Of a stretch of DNA of 64,000 bases, positions 59,201 through 64,000 are shown piece by piece. The stretch is from Apus apus (lineage: Eukaryota > Chordata > Aves > Apodiformes > Apodidae). Within the stretch, counting starts at the first letter, position 1. Every line of letters starts with the position of its first letter. Both the position numbers and the translations under genes were made by a program. Where the stretch lies: positions 36,618,905-36,682,904 of the forward strand of contig NC_067312.1 in the NCBI RefSeq assembly GCF_020740795.1. The letters run 5' to 3'. The notes under the pieces were generated by a model, which worked only from the letters and a program-made list of their open reading frames with translations, had not been told where the DNA came from and did no database searches.

Positions 59201-61807
59201 GCCTTCGTTCCTTATGCCTCCCACCTGCACACTATCTTCTTACACATAAATGGCACACTCAAAAGAATCTTAATTTTGTTATAGCTTTGTCTGTGCTTGC
59301 TAGCAATAGTTAACCAGCACTAAATGTAGTTGTTATAATTGTGTATGCAGTCATAAAGAAGTAAAGACTTCTGGTTTTCTGTACTGAAAAAGTGGGTATC
59401 AGCACTGCTTATGTCATGGTCTTCAGCACCAAGTCCAGTAATTTTCAGTTGCAGCTGAGTTTTACTTGAGTATTCTTTGTTACGTGGAGATTTTCTATTC
59501 CCTCTTTTCATCTTCTCGTTCCACGTATCTGCAAAATGTTTAGTGCCGTGATTTAATTAATCAAATTTAATCAATCAAAAGCTGCGCAACAGTTCTGCTG
59601 GCCATCAAGCACATCTGCAAATTGTAGTTAAGGTGTTAGAAGTGCTAATAATACATGACTGGTTAGACCATACTGTCTAGTTGCTTTTAAGGCAACCATA
59701 CAACTAAGGTTTTGTATTTCCTGCATGAGCACCTGAAGTGTTTTGGAGGCTTGCTTTTGCTCTGGTGCACTGCAGTGGATTACATAGTGAGCTTCGTAGA
59801 TTGCCATGAGGCTAGGCAGATGCAAATGCACAAGTCTAACAGATTCAGAAAAAAGGCAAAGGGGAAGACTGGACTTGCTGCAAGTGCTGTGGGAACCTAG
59901 AACAGTTCTGTCTGGAGCCTTGATTTCTCGTCAGTTTGGTGGAAAAGCAGAGCTGAGAGGGGGGTGTGAATAAAATTTTGGCTATAAAGAAAGACTAGTG
60001 TTATGGAGTAATTTAAAGATGAGATTTCTTTTTTAATACAGGGTGTATTTGTATTGGCTGTGCAGTGTAGTAGGTCATCTCTTTTAATTGTTTCTCTTTT
60101 AGATTGTATTTATTTGTATAGATATATTAGTACTTACTCAAAAGTGTTTGAAGTTCACCACTAACAGATGGCATGAGGCTTTAACATGGTGTCCTTTGTT
60201 TTTTTTGTTATGAAGTCCATGTAAAAAAATTATATGGACAGCTTCATGTAGATCATGAGGGTCATACAATAGAGAGTATGAAGCAGGAAAATAGACAAGG
60301 CCTACGGAACACGTGATGGAGATAGGTGGGTTTTGCATACCTTGAGTCACGGAATGTTTCCCAGGTTAACAGCAGCTAGTCCCTGCAGTAATATAAAATA
60401 TGAGGAATAAAAAGAGTAATAACATTCTGGGGTTAAGCGTGGCAACATTAATTACTGTAGGTGGTCTTTGTGCAGTTTTTCATCACCACTCAGGTTTTTT
60501 TTCCGTAACTCAGGGAGCCTGGCATGTTCTTTGAATTTAGATACAGAAAGTGTATGTCTTAAACAGCAGATATCAAGATATATCCCATCTCAGCTCAACC
60601 TGACACATTTGCATTTCCTTTATTGAAAACTACTTACCGTGGAAACTGTTGAGATTAAATAACTTATTTCCAATGGAGTCTAAATGGCTGTGATGACATT
60701 TTTGGCAGAGGCTGACAGTAGAAGTGATTGGATGGTAGCAATTAAGAAAGTAATGGAGAGATGGAAATAGAGAGTCTTCTAATTAGTTGTGATACACATT
60801 TTTTGTGAATTAATATATTTTGATTTATGAATTGCATACCATGTAAATTGTAGGGAGAGAGGTACATACATACTGTGTAGGATTCTGATGTCTGGAAAAG
60901 CTTTCTTGGTTGCCTTGAATTTGTGACCCATTCTGTATAACTTACCTGTGTAACTCCTTCATTAAGCTACCAAGGGCTAGAAAATGGTTTGTTACTGAGA
61001 TCACTTGACTTCATTTTTGTTTTTCAATATGCTCTGAAAGTTTGCTATGGTGTTTACTGAAGAGAACAACCTTGGGCTCCTGAGAAGTCTGTAAACATCC
61101 ATCAGGTTGTGTAGTTGACTGATTGAGTTATTCTTTTGTTGTGAAGTTGAGCCTGTCGTATCTGTGTGAGACTGGGAGGCAGTCAGCTGCATATTTCTAA
61201 ACTATCTTTGAGGCAGTGGTATTTTCCTCCTGTAGGTTCTATTATTTTGCTTCCTAGAAAGAAACTTTGTGATTCTTTTTTTTAACAATTCCCCTCATTA
61301 AATGAAGTTTGCATTATGCTCTTGAGCATAGTTGTGTGTGCCCCAGACACAGCTAACTCCTTTTGAATAATCTCCCCTGTATTTACATAGTCATCTACTT
61401 GTATTTATTTTAAGTGTCTGTTTAAAGCTTTAAAAGCACCAAAGATTTACAAAAACTATGCCAAATATAAACTTCGCTAGAATCTTTGTTATGTATGTAT
61501 TTTTGTCTTCCATTGCTACCAAGTGTTGTGCCTATTGCAACATGTAATTGCACTGCCCTCTCTGGGATCAGTTATCTTTTGAACTACCTGAAGCAACCCA
61601 GTTTGTCTGGCTTTGGTGATTAAGTTGAAAGTAACTTGGTGTGGGTAAAACCAGAAAGTGCATTATCATTTTCGTTTCTTATATCCATGTGTAATGTCCT
61701 ATGGGCATGAGCAAATGCTTGCCTACAGGTTGTAGGTTGGAGGATATACATTCTGTGTATGTTAGACCTAATGTAACCATATCTGCACTTCATGGTGTCT
61801 TGCACAG
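56230..61807 (+). other. FOCAD: FOCAD intron 21
   Basis: About 5.6 kb of AT-rich sequence. I find no CR1 or LTR of the types seen elsewhere in the window, and no exon. Confidence 0.75.
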
Positions 61808-61900
61808 GTTAACATTCAACCTTCTGAATGGCACCGCTCAATACTGCTGCCACAGTCCTGGTTAGGATTTATGAGTCGAACCTACAGTGCAGTCCTGCAG
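61808..61900 (+). CDS. FOCAD: FOCAD coding exon 21 (residues 876-906)
   Basis: Acceptor GGTGTCTTGCACAG, donor CAG|GTAATT. Reads VNIQPSEWHRSILLPQSWLG, then FMSRTYSAVLQ. 93 bases, phase 0 at both ends. SEWHR-I-LPQ-WL matches the family. This is the last coding exon in the window; the next one (GRLGELE in human) is not found before base 64000. Confidence 0.97.
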
Positions 61901-64000
61901 GTAATTTCGAGGTACATACTATTGTGTACGTTAATGTTCATTCAAATGGTATGAATTTCATTTTTTTCCAGCAGAAGCATCCATGCAAGTTACCAAAAAT
62001 ATAAAAACAAAGCTTGAAGTGTTTAATAACAAAAAATATCTGAAAAGGAGATTAAAATTAGTCTTCAATTAATAACAGCACAATCTGGGATACTTTGTAG
62101 AAGTACTGCTTCTGCTTACAGTTCAGGTTCTTACGGTCTTGTTCCTGTGTCAGCTTGCAGAATGTGTCAATTCTTAGAATTTTTGTATGTGAAATTCTAA
62201 CTAGAACAATAACCAATTATTTTGGGTAGAAATTGTATAATAATAGTATCACCAAGGAGGCAGAAGCTATTGAGCATAGAATAAATAGAATTTCTCTTAA
62301 CATGTAATGCTGTCACATTATGAGGGACTGGTCTTTTGATTTTTCCACCCTATCTAATGATTAGGAATTATCTTAAAGCCTCTCACTAACTTAGCTGGCA
62401 TATCTAGAGCAATGTAGTGTCATTTGGTTTTTCAACAGGAAAATTTTAACAAATAGCTGCCTTCTAGAGGGCTTTCTTTGTCCCACTAGAAGGGCTTATT
62501 TGTTTGTATTTCCAGGCCACATCAGCTGTTTTCAGCATGAGCAGCTCAGATTTCTGAGCGAATTCTAGAAGCTTTGACTGTTCCTTGCTTTTCTGTGCAA
62601 TATATGCTTCTCTAACATGTTCAAAACAAATTTTATCTTACCCATCAGCAAAATAATAGACTCTAAGAGCTAGGCCCGTTACAAAACCAGCAGCAGCTAT
62701 TCAAATTGTAATTTTAGGTTGTAACTACAGAGGGGGCCATTGTTGCTTGCATTAATTACTTTCCTATCTTGTTTCACGTGTGAAGCAGGAGTTCAGAGAA
62801 GCTTGGCATTTACCAGACTTGTTTCTAAAAGCCTCACTAGGATTTCATGCCATTTTGCAGGGCAACAGAGTCTGCATTTGTTGCTTCTGAAGTCCTTCAC
62901 TGGAGACCTAGCATGTTTACTTTACTCCTCATGCTTCTATAGTACATTTCATACGAGATTGCCAAAAGATACTATACTTTAAGATGAGCAGTCTGGATTA
63001 AGTATTTCTGAACAGCTAATACAGTGATCATCTCTACAGTTTGGAGGCAGACATTCATAGAGTCCAGTTCACCAAAACAAGTGTGAGGGTTTTTTTACCC
63101 TTGGACACCTGAAAGTCCTCTTTCTTGTCTTTTCATTATGTCTGCTCACATGCTTAAGCACCTCTGCCAGTTGGCGCATTCAGCATGTTTTTGAGACTGT
63201 AATCAACCTCATGATGATCCTACAGGTCTTGATTTAGTACAGAATTTAAGCCAATGTTTATGTGTTTGGAGAAATTGCAGTAGGTTTTTGCACAGCTGTT
63301 ACGCAGCTTTCTCTTTAGTCAGTGTGTCGTATGTACTCCTTTAATCTCTGTGAAGAGTCACCCTTTGAGTGACATCTGGATTTACAGGATTGACTGTATT
63401 GTAGTCTCAGGTTTTTATGCGCACCCAAACTACATTCAATACCTGCAGAACAACTTCTGTGCTAGTATTTTTTACTTAAGCCTTAATTAACCTACTGTGG
63501 AGCAGTAAATGAGAACCTAAACAAGCTGAGATGTAGTTGTCTCACAATTGGAGACTACATTAAAGTAAAGCTCCATATGTTTAGTTAGTAGTTGTTAGAG
63601 GTCAGAATCCTTATGACCTCCTTTAAAGTACCAAAAAAAAAAAAAAAAAGTTGTAGGAGATCACAGGGAGATTGAGGTCATAGAAAGGAAAAGAGTTATG
63701 AATTCTGCTTGAAGCAGTAAATCAAGAAAGTGATGTTTTGCTTTTAGAATCCATTTTAGCTACCAGGCTTCTAAATTTCCTTCACTGCTTGCTGCACTCC
63801 TTCCAAGGCAACTTGTCTCTTTGCATGAACTAGGAGATATGTCTTGGTATCTGTGGCTGTGTGTGCTGTCTGCAGCTTGTTCTCCTCACTCAAAATTAAA
63901 AAATAATTCTTTTACCTAATACGTTGTGTATTACAGTGGGATCCCTTATGAAAAGCATTCAAGTTCACTTACGAAGTAGCCCTCAAGTGAAAGGCTACAT
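61901..64000 (+). other. FOCAD: FOCAD intron 22, start
   Basis: About 2.1 kb to the window edge, AT-rich, with a 17-base A run at 63633-63649. No further coding exon is recognised, so the gene continues to the right. Confidence 0.75.
63633..63649 (+). repeat. A17 homopolymer
   Basis: Seventeen A following CC. There is no recognisable retroposon body immediately upstream, so it is treated as a simple run. Confidence 0.85.

Larger units (their letters stand above)
1205..64000 (+). other. FOCAD: FOCAD gene (focadhesin), 5' part
   Basis: The gene-level span runs from the candidate first exon to the window end. The 21 coding exons listed separately join in frame into 906 codons from the ATG at 7937. 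Each has an AG acceptor and a GT donor. The translation aligns from its first residue with vertebrate focadhesin as I know it, for instance KRFEFPN, AVGHLIAAVLKEN, YLYCEPSQL, LNECTKPDQATPA, SDQGKTVAG and ASRGRSF. The vertebrate protein is about 1800 residues, so roughly the N-terminal half is here. The family is built of helical HEAT/ARM-like repeats and is annotated with DUF3730 and a C-terminal focadhesin domain; the latter would lie outside this window. Confidence 0.95.

Noticed and set aside
1..64000. A novel non-eukaryotic system such as a CRISPR array, operon or phage element
   Set aside because: No short regular spacer-repeat arrays, Shine-Dalgarno-led gene clusters or integrase-type frames are present; all coding signal is spliced vertebrate FOCAD or LINE-derived.

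Overview
The window is vertebrate nuclear DNA, most likely from a bird. It is AT-rich, single-copy sequence with one split gene and interspersed CR1 LINE fragments, which are the dominant avian retroposon, plus two solo LTRs. Only one protein-coding gene is visible: the 5' half of FOCAD (focadhesin) on the + strand. I found 21 coding exons by reading across splice sites. They join in frame without a stop into 906 codons, about half of the roughly 1800-residue vertebrate protein. The gene continues beyond base 64000.

Layout: bases 1-850 hold unassigned upstream sequence. Bases 850-1560 are a CpG island with a C-rich minisatellite, an NRF1-type site and a good splice donor at 1330, the likely FOCAD promoter and untranslated first exon. 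A G/T-rich tract follows. Intron 1 (1330-7904) carries an avian dispersed repeat split by a CR1 tail and a decayed CR1. The start codon is at 7937. Intron 2 holds the longest CR1 (9563-11912, minus strand). Coding exons 2-10 lie between 12.5 and 28.7 kb, with one LTR (22174-22933) and a perfect 94-bp duplication (26996/27104). Intron 11 (28.7-40.7 kb) has no exon but carries three CR1 pieces. Coding exons 11-14 lie at 40.7-43.3 kb, intron 15 holds a CR1 and a second LTR (46690-47385), and coding exons 15-21 lie at 51.4-61.9 kb. No further exon was found to the window end.

Focadhesin is a large cytosolic helical-repeat protein. From published work on the family (not from this sequence), it has been linked to focal adhesions through vinculin and to stability of the SKI mRNA-surveillance complex. 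In chicken the FOCAD neighbourhood is on the Z chromosome, so this may be Z-linked sequence; the window itself cannot prove that. I saw no tRNA, rRNA, CRISPR array or second protein gene. Most short open frames in the introns and on the opposite strand are chance or transposon-derived.
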